The position numbers and the translations under genes are program-made. The notes under the pieces are model-generated. The model saw only the letters and a list, made by a program, of their open reading frames with translations. It was not told where the DNA came from and searched no databases. A DNA stretch of 64,000 nucleotides from Paracoccus yeei ATCC BAA-599 (GTDB lineage Bacteria; Pseudomonadota; Alphaproteobacteria; Rhodobacterales; Rhodobacteraceae), in assembly GCF_000622145.1 (NCBI RefSeq), contig NZ_JHWH01000002.1:248256-312255 (forward strand). Reading direction: 5' to 3'. Of this stretch, positions 56,711 through 64,000 are shown in pieces. Numbering within the stretch: position 1 is the first letter of the stretch; each line of letters begins with the position of its first letter.

Positions 56711-57244
56711 TCAGAAGCGGAAGCCGGCGAGGATCTGGGCGCTTTCGCCGGTGGCGCGCAGGCCGACGGTGAAGCGGTCGACCGAAACCGTCACCACCGC
56801 GCCGATGTTGCCCTTATATTCGGTCTCGGGCTCTTGGTCGGCGTAGCACTGGTAGCCTAGATAGGAATCCGGGCACTCGGCAAAGGATTCGCGCGCGCCG
56901 AGCAGCAGGGCCGCGTCGGTGCGATAGCGGCCGTTGTCGAACAGATTGCCGCCGATCAGCAGGTTGTAGGACGTGGCCTGCCGGGGGTCCTGGTCACGGT
57001 TCCAAGTGGAATCCAGCCTGGTGCCTTCGCGGCCGATGTCGAAGCCCAGGATCAGGCGGCTGTTCGGCGACTGGTGCATGAAGCCCAGCGAAAACGGCGT
57101 GTTGTCGTTGTCGAGCGGGCCATCGTCATTGGACCGGCCAGCGCCGATATAGAAGATGTTGTTGGCGGTGATGTCCTGGGCCTGGGCAAACCCGGCGGCC
57201 AGGGTCAAAGGCAGGCAAAGGCAAAGAATCTTGGCGAGTTTCAC
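56711..57244 (-). CDS. Putative outer-membrane beta-barrel protein
   Basis: A 177-residue exported protein: signal peptide VKLAKILCLCLPLTLAAGFAQA (read from a GTG at 57244), then alternating polar/hydrophobic strands (FYIGAGRS, PFSLGFMHQ, LILGFDIGREG, YNLLIGGNLF, TDAALLLGAR, GAVVTVSV, FTVGLRATG) and a C-terminal Phe (LAGFRF), the usual barrel-assembly signal. Two Cys (about residues 130 and 138) may form a loop disulfide. No specific function recognised. The GTG is chosen because the frame upstream to 57313 has no signal-peptide character. Confidence 0.7.
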   Translation of the reverse strand: MKLAKILCLCLPLTLAAGFAQAQDITANNIFYIGAGRSNDDGPLDNDNTPFSLGFMHQSPNSRLILGFDIGREGTRLDSTWNRDQDPRQATSYNLLIGGNLFDNGRYRTDAALLLGARESFAECPDSYLGYQCYADQEPETEYKGNIGAVVTVSVDRFTVGLRATGESAQILAGFRF

Positions 57245-57483
57245 GATAAAGGCTTTCTCGTTATCTGGTTCGGTATCCCTGTGGTAGGCGCAGGCTTCCG
57301 GTCGCGCGACCATGGAATCGGCAGCATTGTCAGCATTTTATCCCGGCATGGTGGCGCCCCCGCCATGGCGCGCGGCAGGATTGCCGGGCGTCATGGGCCG
57401 GGCGCCGGGGGCCGGGCAGGACGGGCCAGAATAATCGCTAGACTTGACGGTATTCATTCCCGGTCCCGCGGCGGTGCAAAGCA

Positions 57484-57511
57484 AAAGGCCCGCCATCGCA
57501 GGCGGGCCTTT
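57484..57511 (-). terminator. Terminator after the dimethylglycine dehydrogenase-like gene
   Basis: Perfect 11-bp stem AAAGGCCCGCC / GGCGGGCCTTT with a 6-base loop, followed on the minus strand by TTTTGCTTT. It begins 23 bp after the stop. The rest of the gap 57245-57483 shows no gene. Confidence 0.85.
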
Positions 57512-57533
57512 CCACTCCATTCCCCTGGCCGGA

Positions 57534-60029
57534 TCACCCGTCCACGCGGATCACCTTGTTTTCGGGGTCGTAGGGGCTGTCCTCGGTCACGACGGCATCC
57601 CACAGCTCGCGCTGCATGCGGACCTTCAGCTTGGTGCCGGGTTCGGTCAGGTCGGGGCGAACGTAGCCCATGCCGATGGACTTGCCGAAGGCCGCCGACC
57701 AGCCGCCCGAGGTCAGGCGGCCGATTTTCGTGGCGCCGTCCTCGGTGTAAAGCGCCTCGCGGCCCCAGGGATCGGCGTCGGACGGGCCGTCGATCAGCAG
57801 GGTCACGCATTTGCTGCGGATGCCCGTGTCCAGCATCGCCTGCTTGCCGTTGAAGTCCTTGTCGAGGTCCACGAAACGGTCGAGCCCGGCTTCCAGCGGC
57901 GTCGCGTCGCGGCCCAGTTCGGTCCCGAAGGCGCGATAGGATTTTTCCTGCCGCAGCCAGTTCTGCGCCCGCGCGCCCACTAGCTTCATCCCGTGCTTTT
58001 CGCCCGCCGCGACCAGCTGGTCCCAGAGATAGCGGCCGAATTCGATCGGGTGGTGCAGTTCCCAGCCGAGTTCGCCGGTATAGGCCACGCGGATGGCGCG
58101 GACCGGGCACATGCCGAGTTCGATGTTGCGCATCGAAAGCCAGGGGAAGCGTTTGTTGCCCAGCACGGTCGCGGGGTCGGCGTCGCGCACGATCTCATTG
58201 AGGATCTTGCGGCTGTTCGGGCCGGCCAGGGCGAAGACGCCCCATTGCGTGGTGATGTCCTGGATGATGACCTGGCCGAACTCGGCCTCTTTGTCCTCGG
58301 CCGTCTTGCGCAGGTAGTCGGCGTCGTAATCGGTCCAGGCCCCGGCCGAGATCAGGTAATAGTCGTCCTGATCCAGGCGCACGATGGTGTATTCGGTGCG
58401 GGTGGTGCCGGTGGGGGTCAGCGCATAGGTCAGGTTGATGCGGCCGACCTTGGGCAGCTTGTTCGTGGTGAACCAGTCGAGGAAGGCGGTCGCGCCCGGA
58501 CCGGACACGCGGTGCTTGGTGAAGGCCGAGGCATCGATCAGACCGGCGGTCTGGCGGATCGCTTGGGCTTCCTCTTTCGCGTATTGCCACCAGCCGCCGC
58601 GGCGGAAGCTGCGCGCGGCGTGGTCGTCGAAGCCCTGCGGCGCGTAGTAGTTCGGGCGTTCCCAGCCGTTCACCTGGCCCATCTGCGCGCCGGCCGCGAT
58701 CTGGCGGTCATAGGCGGGGGCGGTGCGCAGCGGGCGGGCGGATTCGCGTTCCTCGTCGGGGTGGTGCAGGATGAAGACGTGGGAATAGCATTCCTCGTTC
58801 TTTTTCACCCCGTATTCGGTGGTCATCCAGGACCCGTAGCGGCGCGGATCGAGGCTGGCCATGTCGATCTCGGCCTCTCCTGCGGTCATCATCTGGGCGA
58901 GGTAGTGGCCGACGCCGCCGGCGGCGGTGATGCCGAAGGAAAAGCCCTCGGCCAACCACATGTTGCGCAGGCCGGGCGCCGGGCCGACCAGCGGGTTGCC
59001 GTCGGGGGTGTAGCAGATCGGGCCGTTGAAATCGTCCTTGAGCCCCACGGTTTCCGAGCTGGGAATGCGGTGGATCATGGACATGTATTCTTCCTCGATC
59101 CGCTCGAGGTCGAGCGGAAAGAGGTCGGCGCGGAAGCCTTCGGGCACCTCGTAGGGGAAGCGGGCGGGGGCGCCGTCCTCATAGGGGCCGAGGATCCAGC
59201 CGCCGCGTTCCTCGCGCACATACCATTTGGCGTCGGCGTCGCGCAGAACGGGGTGTTCGGGGTTGCCGGCGGCGCGCCAGGCGGCCAGGGCGGGGTCCGG
59301 CTCGGTCACGATATACTGGTGCTCGACCGGGATCGCCGGGATCTTGATGCCCAAGAGGCGCGCGGTGCGCTGCGCGTGGTTGCCGGTGGCGGTCACCACA
59401 TGTTCGGCCCGGATCTCGAAGGGCTCGCCGGCGGGGACGAGGTTGCCGCCGCGTTCCACCATGCGGTCGCAGGTGACGATCCATTCGTCGCCGGTCCACT
59501 TGTAGCCGTTGACCTGGATCTTGCGCTCGATGGTGGCGCCGGCCATGCGCGCGCCCTTGGCCATGGCCTGGGTCACGTCGGCGGGGTTGATATAGCCGTC
59601 GGTCGGGTGGAACAGCGCGCCTTTCAGCCCGTCGATGTTGACCAGCGGCCAGCGTTCCTTGATCTGGGCGGGGGTCAGGAATTCATGCTCGACGCCGATC
59701 GTCTCGGCCGTCGAGGAATAGAGCATGAATTCGTCCATCCGGTCCTGGGTCTGCGCCATGCGCAGGTTGCCGCAGCGGGTGAAGCCGGCATTGAGGCCGG
59801 TTTCCGCCTCGAGCCCGGCGTAAAGCTTGACCGAATAGTCGTGGATGTGGCTGGTCGCATAGCTCATGTTGAACAAGGGCAGAAGGCCCGCCGCGTGCCA
59901 GGTCGAGCCCGAGGTCAGTTCGTCGCGTTCGACCAGCATCGTGTCCCAGCCCGCGCGGGCCAGATGCAGGGCGATGCCGCACCCGACCGCGCCGCCTCCG
60001 ACCACCAGGGCCTTCACATGGGTTTTCAT
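57534..60029 (-). CDS. Dimethylglycine/sarcosine dehydrogenase-like flavoprotein
   Basis: An 831-residue two-part enzyme that demethylates N-methylglycines, passing the one-carbon unit to tetrahydrofolate. The N-terminal FAD domain has GGGAVGCGIALHLARAGW and SGSTWHAAGL, whose His is the covalent flavin site in dimethylglycine dehydrogenase. The C-terminal half (from about 440) is a GcvT-like folate domain (TGLIDASAF-type start; GELGWELHHP). Dimethylglycine versus sarcosine cannot be decided by eye. A palindromic TGTCGCG pair lies 35-85 bp upstream. Confidence 0.88.
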   Translation of the reverse strand: MKTHVKALVVGGGAVGCGIALHLARAGWDTMLVERDELTSGSTWHAAGLLPLFNMSYATSHIHDYSVKLYAGLEAETGLNAGFTRCGNLRMAQTQDRMDEFMLYSSTAETIGVEHEFLTPAQIKERWPLVNIDGLKGALFHPTDGYINPADVTQAMAKGARMAGATIERKIQVNGYKWTGDEWIVTCDRMVERGGNLVPAGEPFEIRAEHVVTATGNHAQRTARLLGIKIPAIPVEHQYIVTEPDPALAAWRAAGNPEHPVLRDADAKWYVREERGGWILGPYEDGAPARFPYEVPEGFRADLFPLDLERIEEEYMSMIHRIPSSETVGLKDDFNGPICYTPDGNPLVGPAPGLRNMWLAEGFSFGITAAGGVGHYLAQMMTAGEAEIDMASLDPRRYGSWMTTEYGVKKNEECYSHVFILHHPDEERESARPLRTAPAYDRQIAAGAQMGQVNGWERPNYYAPQGFDDHAARSFRRGGWWQYAKEEAQAIRQTAGLIDASAFTKHRVSGPGATAFLDWFTTNKLPKVGRINLTYALTPTGTTRTEYTIVRLDQDDYYLISAGAWTDYDADYLRKTAEDKEAEFGQVIIQDITTQWGVFALAGPNSRKILNEIVRDADPATVLGNKRFPWLSMRNIELGMCPVRAIRVAYTGELGWELHHPIEFGRYLWDQLVAAGEKHGMKLVGARAQNWLRQEKSYRAFGTELGRDATPLEAGLDRFVDLDKDFNGKQAMLDTGIRSKCVTLLIDGPSDADPWGREALYTEDGATKIGRLTSGGWSAAFGKSIGMGYVRPDLTEPGTKLKVRMQRELWDAVVTEDSPYDPENKVIRVDG

Positions 60030-60178
60030 GGCAGCGTCTCCCTTGATTTCGCGCGTAAGCTACTGTCGCGAGTTCTGACAGAGGCCGGGGCGCCGGGCCC
60101 GTTTTCCGCGACATATTCCTGCCGAAAAACGACATGACGCATTTAGCCGATGGTTCGGTCGCAACGCTTCCTTGCGGG

Positions 60179-61177
60179 TCACAGCATCGCGGGCACGACC
60201 AGGTCCGGCGGTCGGTGCCCGTCGGCGAAGGTCTTGATGTTGATGATGACCTTTTCGCCCATCTCGTTGCGGCCCTCGACCGTGGCCGAGCCCATGTGCG
60301 GCAGCAGCACGACGTTCGGCAGTTCGCGCAGCCGCGGGTTGATCTCGTGCCCGTGTTCGAACACGTCGAGCCCGGCGCCCGCGATCTCGCCCGCGCGCAG
60401 CATCCGGGTCAGGGCGTTTTCGTCGATCACCTCGCCGCGCGAGGTGTTGATGACCACGGCCGAGGGCTTCAGCAGCTTCAGCCGCCGCGCGTTCAGCAGG
60501 TGGAAGGTCGAAGGCGTGTGCGGCGCGTTCACGCTGATGATGTCCATGCGCGCGAGCATCTGGTCCAGGCTTTCCCACCAGGTCGCGCCCAGTTCCGCCT
60601 CGGTTTCGGGGCGCAGGCGGCGGCGGTTGTGGTAATGGACCTGCATGCCGAAGACATTGGCCCGCCGCGCCACCGCCTGGCCGATGCGGCCCATGCCGAG
60701 GATGCCCAGCCGCCGCCCGCCGACGCGGCCGCCCAGATGCGCGGTCGGCGACCAGCCCTGCCAGCGCCCGGCCTGCATCTCGGCCAGGCCTTCGGGGATG
60801 CGGCGGGTCACGGCAAGGATCAGGGCCATGGTCATGTCGGCCGTGTCCTCGGTCACGACGCCGGGGGTGTTCGACACCAGAATGCCGCGCTGGCGGGCCG
60901 ATTGCACGTCGATGTGATCGACGCCCGCGCCGTAATTCGCGATCAGCTTCAGCCGCTCGCCCGCCTGGGCCAGCAGGGGCGCGTCGATCCGGTCGGTGAC
61001 GGTCGGCACCAGCACGTCGCTGTGGCGCATGGCCGCCGCCAGTTCGTCGCGCGTCATCTTGCGATCCTCGGGGTTCGGGATCAGGTCGAACAGCTCGGCC
61101 ATGCGGGCCTCGACCGGGCCGGGCAAGCGGCGGGTCAGCGTGACCTTGAGACGCGGGCGGGTCGGATCGGCGGGCAT
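60179..61177 (-). CDS. D-2-hydroxyacid dehydrogenase (glyoxylate reductase type)
   Basis: A 332-residue NAD(P)-dependent dehydrogenase. The nucleotide motif is GILGMGRIGQAVARRANVFG (about 155), the catalytic Arg is in NTSRGEVIDE, Glu in GLDVFEHG, and His in LLPHMGSATVE. Family members reduce glyoxylate or hydroxypyruvate. The ATG at 61177 has GGGAG upstream. It precedes the dimethylglycine dehydrogenase-like gene by 149 bp on the same strand. Confidence 0.93.
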   Translation of the reverse strand: MPADPTRPRLKVTLTRRLPGPVEARMAELFDLIPNPEDRKMTRDELAAAMRHSDVLVPTVTDRIDAPLLAQAGERLKLIANYGAGVDHIDVQSARQRGILVSNTPGVVTEDTADMTMALILAVTRRIPEGLAEMQAGRWQGWSPTAHLGGRVGGRRLGILGMGRIGQAVARRANVFGMQVHYHNRRRLRPETEAELGATWWESLDQMLARMDIISVNAPHTPSTFHLLNARRLKLLKPSAVVINTSRGEVIDENALTRMLRAGEIAGAGLDVFEHGHEINPRLRELPNVVLLPHMGSATVEGRNEMGEKVIINIKTFADGHRPPDLVVPAML

Positions 61178-61294
61178 GGCGGCTCCCTGGCAAGGCTGTC
61201 TCGGCGCCGTCCTCTCTTCCAATGCGGGGCGGCTTTTGGCAAAGTGCCCGCGATGCGGGGCAGGCACAAGACCCCGGAAATGCAGGACGGGCAG

Positions 61295-61885
61295 ATGAGC
61301 ATGAGACGGGTTTGGCGGGGGGCGCGTCCCCTGGCCTTGTGGGCGTGCCTGGGCACGGCGGCGCTGGCGCAATCGGTCGATCCGGGCGAGACGCTGGACG
61401 CCAAGCAGATCCCCGGCGTTTCGGCGGATGCCGAGATCAGCCGCAACGCCGATCCGGGACGGGGGCCGGTCACCAACCTGCCCCTGCCCCGCTATGTCAG
61501 CCTGAAGGGCAGCGAGGGCAATGCACGGCGCGGGCCCAGCCTGTCGCACCGCATCGACTGGGTGTTCCGCCATTCCGGCCTGCCCCTGCGGGTCGTGGCC
61601 GAGTTCGGCCAGTGGCGCCGGGTCGAGGACCAGGACGGTGCCGGCGGCTGGGTGCATTACGCGCTGCTGTCGGGCGTCAGGACCGCGCTGGTGCAAAAGG
61701 ACATGCTGGAGCTGCTGGCCAAGCCGGACGCGCGCGCCAATGTGGTCGCCCGCGCCGAGGCGGGGGCCATCGTGCGGCTGCACGAATGCACCAAGGACTG
61801 GTGCCGGGTGTCGGGCGGCGGTGAAAAGGGCTGGGTGCCCAAGACGACGATCTGGGGGGTGGACCCCGACGAGATCCGGGACTGA
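61295..61885 (+). CDS. Exported SH3-domain protein
   Basis: A 196-residue protein with a signal peptide (MSMRRVWRGARPLALWACLG then TAALAQ) and two SH3-like units: LPRYVSLKGSEGNARRGPSLS with WRRVEDQDGAGGWVHYALLSG (about 65-125) and VVARAEAGAIVRLHECTKDWCRV (first 20 residues shown as boundaries, about 145-175). Bacterial SH3b domains bind cell-wall material. Several ATGs are possible (61253, 61280, 61295); 61295 is best for a signal peptide and has AGGACGGG upstream. Confidence 0.8.
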   Translation: MSMRRVWRGARPLALWACLGTAALAQSVDPGETLDAKQIPGVSADAEISRNADPGRGPVTNLPLPRYVSLKGSEGNARRGPSLSHRIDWVFRHSGLPLRVVAEFGQWRRVEDQDGAGGWVHYALLSGVRTALVQKDMLELLAKPDARANVVARAEAGAIVRLHECTKDWCRVSGGGEKGWVPKTTIWGVDPDEIRD

Positions 61886-61889
61886 GATA

Positions 61890-61914
61890 AAGGCCACCCC
61901 GCGGGGATGGCCTT
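61890..61914. terminator. Hairpin between convergent genes
   Basis: AAGGCCA-CCCC-GC-GGGG-A-TGGCCTT, a long stem with one bulge, starting 5 bp after the SH3 gene's stop. No long T-run. Confidence 0.55.
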
Positions 61915-61946
61915 GGCAGGGGCCCGCGGCAGCCGGCCCGTGGCGC

Positions 61947-62384
61947 TTACATGGTCTGGCCGACCAGCGCGTCGGTCGAGGCCGTGGCCTTCATGCACTG
62001 GAAATAGGTCAGGGTGATGGTGCCCTCGGTCATGCGCAGCGTGCCGTCGGGACGGGTCTGCAGGTCCACGACGCGGTTGCCGGCGGCGGGCGAGCCTTCG
62101 CAGGCCAGCGTGACGCGGGTCTGGTTCACCTGCTGTTCGGACGAGGCGACGGTGCAGGTCGAGGCGGGGAACATGAACTTGTTGCCGTCAATCACCAGCG
62201 ACTTGTCGCTGGTCGGATCGCCGCAATCCGAGCGCAGCAGGTTGTAGGTGCCGTTCAGCGCGCTGGATTGCGCCATCGGGCCGGGTGTCGGTTCGGGGTC
62301 GACGGGGGCGACCTGGTCGCAGGCGGCAAGCCCGCCCAGCACGGCCACGGCGGCAAAGGCGATAAGGGGTTTTGTCACAGGCAT
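61947..62384 (-). CDS. Small lipoprotein with a META/MliC-like strand pattern
   Basis: A 145-residue protein with a lipoprotein signal (AVLGGLAACDQ, Cys about 22), a Pro/Glu linker, then a beta-rich domain (GTYNLLRSDCG, LVIDGNKFMFPASTC, VVDLQTRPDGTLRM). Four Cys in the domain could pair. No family recognised with confidence. It lies 19 bp after the peptidase gene and is probably cotranscribed. Confidence 0.7.
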   Translation of the reverse strand: MPVTKPLIAFAAVAVLGGLAACDQVAPVDPEPTPGPMAQSSALNGTYNLLRSDCGDPTSDKSLVIDGNKFMFPASTCTVASSEQQVNQTRVTLACEGSPAAGNRVVDLQTRPDGTLRMTEGTITLTYFQCMKATASTDALVGQTM

Positions 62385-62403
62385 GTCGGTTCTCCCGGTT
62401 GTG

Positions 62404-64000
62404 TCAGGAAACGTCGGCCACCAGGCCGCGTCCTTTCAACAAAGCGTGAACCCCCGGTTTTCGTTCCCTGAATTTCAACCAAAGTTCGTCGGCCGGCGAA
62501 GAATCTCCTTTGGACAGAATCCATTGCTCGAGCTTGCCTGCCGTTTCCGGGTCGAAGGCGTCGCCCTGTTCCAGGAAGGCTTCGAAGGCGTCGGCGTCCA
62601 TCACCTCGGACCACATGTAGCTGTAATAACCGGCGCTGTAGCCGTCCCCGGAAAACACATGCGCGAAATGCGGTGTGGCATGGCGCATCGGAATCGCCGC
62701 CGGGGCGCCGAGGCTTGCCAGCACCTCTGCCTGGCGCGCCATCGGGTCGGCGGGCGGCTCGCCCGTGTGGAAGGCCAGGTCGACCAGCGCGCTTTCCAGG
62801 TATTCGGTCGTCGCGAAGCCCTGGTCGGCGTTCCGCGCGGCCAGGATGCGGTCGCGCAGGTCGGCGGGCATCGGCGCGCCGGTTTCGGCATGGCGGGCGT
62901 GGCGGTCCAGCACCTGGGGCTGTTCCAGCCAATGTTCGTAAAGCTGGCTTGGCAGTTCGACGAAGTCGCGTGCGACCGAGGTGCCCGACATCGAGGGCCA
63001 GTCCACGTCCGACAGGATGTGGTGCAGCGCATGGCCGAATTCGTGAAACAGCGTGCGCGCGTCGTCCCAGGACAGATAGCTGGGCGCGCCGGGCGCCTCG
63101 GGCGGGGTGAAGTTGCAGACATTGACCACGATGGCCCGCTGTCCCGCGCCGATGTGGTGCTGCTGCTGCAGGGACGAACACCAGGCGCCCGAGCGCTTGC
63201 CGGGCCGGGCGTGGTAATCGCCCAGGAACACCGCCATCCGGCGCCCGTCGCGGGTGATTTCCCAGGCCCGCACCTCGGGCGTCCACAGGGGCGCGTCGAA
63301 TTCTCGGAACTCCAGCCGGAACAGGCGCGCGGCGGTGTCGAAGACCGCGCCGATCATCGCCTCCAGCGTCAGGTAGGGCTTGATCTGCGCCTCGTCCAGG
63401 TCGTGTTCGGCCTGCCGGCGGCGTTCGGCATAGTAGCGCCAGTCCCAGGGTTCCAGCGCGCCGTTCACGCCGTCCTCGTGCAGCATGGCGGCGAAGCGCT
63501 CGGCATCGGCCTCGGCCCGGGCCTTGGCGGGGGTCCAGACCTGACGCAGCAGCGCGTCGACGTTTTCGGCATTGCCGGCCATCTCGGGTTCAAGCTTGTA
63601 GCTGGCGAAGTCCTTGTAGCCCAGAAGCGTGGCGCGTTCGTGGCGCAGGGCCAGGATCTCGGCCACCAGGGGGCGGTTGTCGGTCGCGGCCCCCCCCGCG
63701 CCCTGCCCGGTGCCGCGCGCGGTCCAGGCCCGGAAGGCGGTTTCGCGCAAGGTGCGGTCCTGCGCATGTTCCAGAAACGGCACGATCAGCGAGCGGTTCA
63801 GCGTCACCACCTGCCCCGGCAGGCCGCGTTCGCGCGCCGCCGCCCGCATCGCGCGCAGCAGCCAGTCGGGCAGGCCCGCCAGCCGGTCGTCGGCTACCGC
63901 CAGCACATAGTCGCGTTCGTCGGTCAGCACGTTCTGTGCGAACTCGGTGGACAGCACCGCCAGCCGCTCGCGGATCTGGGCCATGCGGTCGCGCGCCGCG
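62404..64000 (-). CDS. M3-family oligopeptidase (partial, N-terminus beyond window)
   Basis: Zinc metallopeptidase of the oligopeptidase A / Dcp family. The zinc motif HEFGHALH and the downstream Glu in VELPSQLYEHWL are present. Also visible are KRSGAWCSSL, the GYSAGYYSYMWSEV region near the C-terminus, and HFAHVFSG. About 530 residues are visible; the full family length is near 670, so some 140 residues lie to the right of the window. It likely degrades oligopeptides, including signal-peptide remnants, in the cytoplasm. Confidence 0.93.
   Translation of the reverse strand, partial: AARDRMAQIRERLAVLSTEFAQNVLTDERDYVLAVADDRLAGLPDWLLRAMRAAARERGLPGQVVTLNRSLIVPFLEHAQDRTLRETAFRAWTARGTGQGAGGAATDNRPLVAEILALRHERATLLGYKDFASYKLEPEMAGNAENVDALLRQVWTPAKARAEADAERFAAMLHEDGVNGALEPWDWRYYAERRRQAEHDLDEAQIKPYLTLEAMIGAVFDTAARLFRLEFREFDAPLWTPEVRAWEITRDGRRMAVFLGDYHARPGKRSGAWCSSLQQQHHIGAGQRAIVVNVCNFTPPEAPGAPSYLSWDDARTLFHEFGHALHHILSDVDWPSMSGTSVARDFVELPSQLYEHWLEQPQVLDRHARHAETGAPMPADLRDRILAARNADQGFATTEYLESALVDLAFHTGEPPADPMARQAEVLASLGAPAAIPMRHATPHFAHVFSGDGYSAGYYSYMWSEVMDADAFEAFLEQGDAFDPETAGKLEQWILSKGDSSPADELWLKFRERKPGVHALLKGRGLVADVS

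Overview
The window reads as a high-GC chromosomal segment of an alphaproteobacterium of the Rhodobacterales, most likely Paracoccus. The best pointers are a Paracoccus-type cytochrome c550 next to a 558-residue aa3 oxidase subunit I, nuo genes very close to the Paracoccus nqo set, and two LexA boxes of the alphaproteobacterial GAAC-N7-GAAC form. I see no transposase, integrase, prophage or CRISPR array. Genes are tightly packed, with many 4-base (ATGA) or 1-base (TGATG) stop/start overlaps.

Layout. 1-3570 (minus): nuoABCDE, the head of the complex I operon. 3758-6981 (minus): uvrA behind an SOS box, with a coupled DUF4260 membrane gene. 7092-11417: moaA, an RlpA-like lipoprotein, an AlkD-like glycosylase, a general-stress flavin-fold protein and a PQQ-type sugar dehydrogenase. 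11748-15279 (minus): lysC-ptsP. 15474-18193 (plus): a three-part FkbH/GNAT/SGNH-like protein coupled to an alpha/beta hydrolase. 18252-19514: a single ORF that fuses a PadR regulator to a siderophore-interacting flavoreductase, with a repeated palindrome at its promoter. 19597-21620 (minus): tRNA-Pro, DUF192, a double cold-shock protein and pdxH. 21704-24123 (plus): fabI, a LysE-type exporter, gpt, DUF2127. 24137-25689 (minus): an exported Mn-type superoxide dismutase, an 11-bp iteron array, and an XRE regulator/membrane protein pair with two operator palindromes.

25777-31336 (minus) holds trpE, a PpiD/SurA-like foldase, an aminotransferase and a proline-rich membrane protein. Divergent from it, 31479-42534 (plus) is a long chain: trpG, trpD, ung, trpC, moaC, moeA, then SOS-controlled lexA, a DD-carboxypeptidase, tmk, holB, tatD, a PhnP-like hydrolase and an AEC transporter. 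42607-48337 (minus) is a five-gene polyamine-family ABC operon with two paralogous binding proteins. After tRNA-Leu comes metH (minus), then lipB, cycA, ctaD and DUF2244 (plus), a second copy of the iteron array, an outer-membrane barrel protein, a dimethylglycine/sarcosine dehydrogenase, a 2-hydroxyacid dehydrogenase, an SH3 protein, a lipoprotein and an M3 peptidase cut by the window end.

Most of the content is core metabolism: respiration (nuo, cycA-ctaD), one-carbon metabolism (metH, DMGDH-like), tryptophan and molybdenum cofactor synthesis, and DNA repair (uvrA, ung, AlkD-like, lexA). The least explained items are the PadR-SIP fusion, the two iteron arrays, the FkbH/hydrolase pair and the XRE/membrane pair. 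All functional calls come from reading the sequence and recalled family knowledge; no database search was run.
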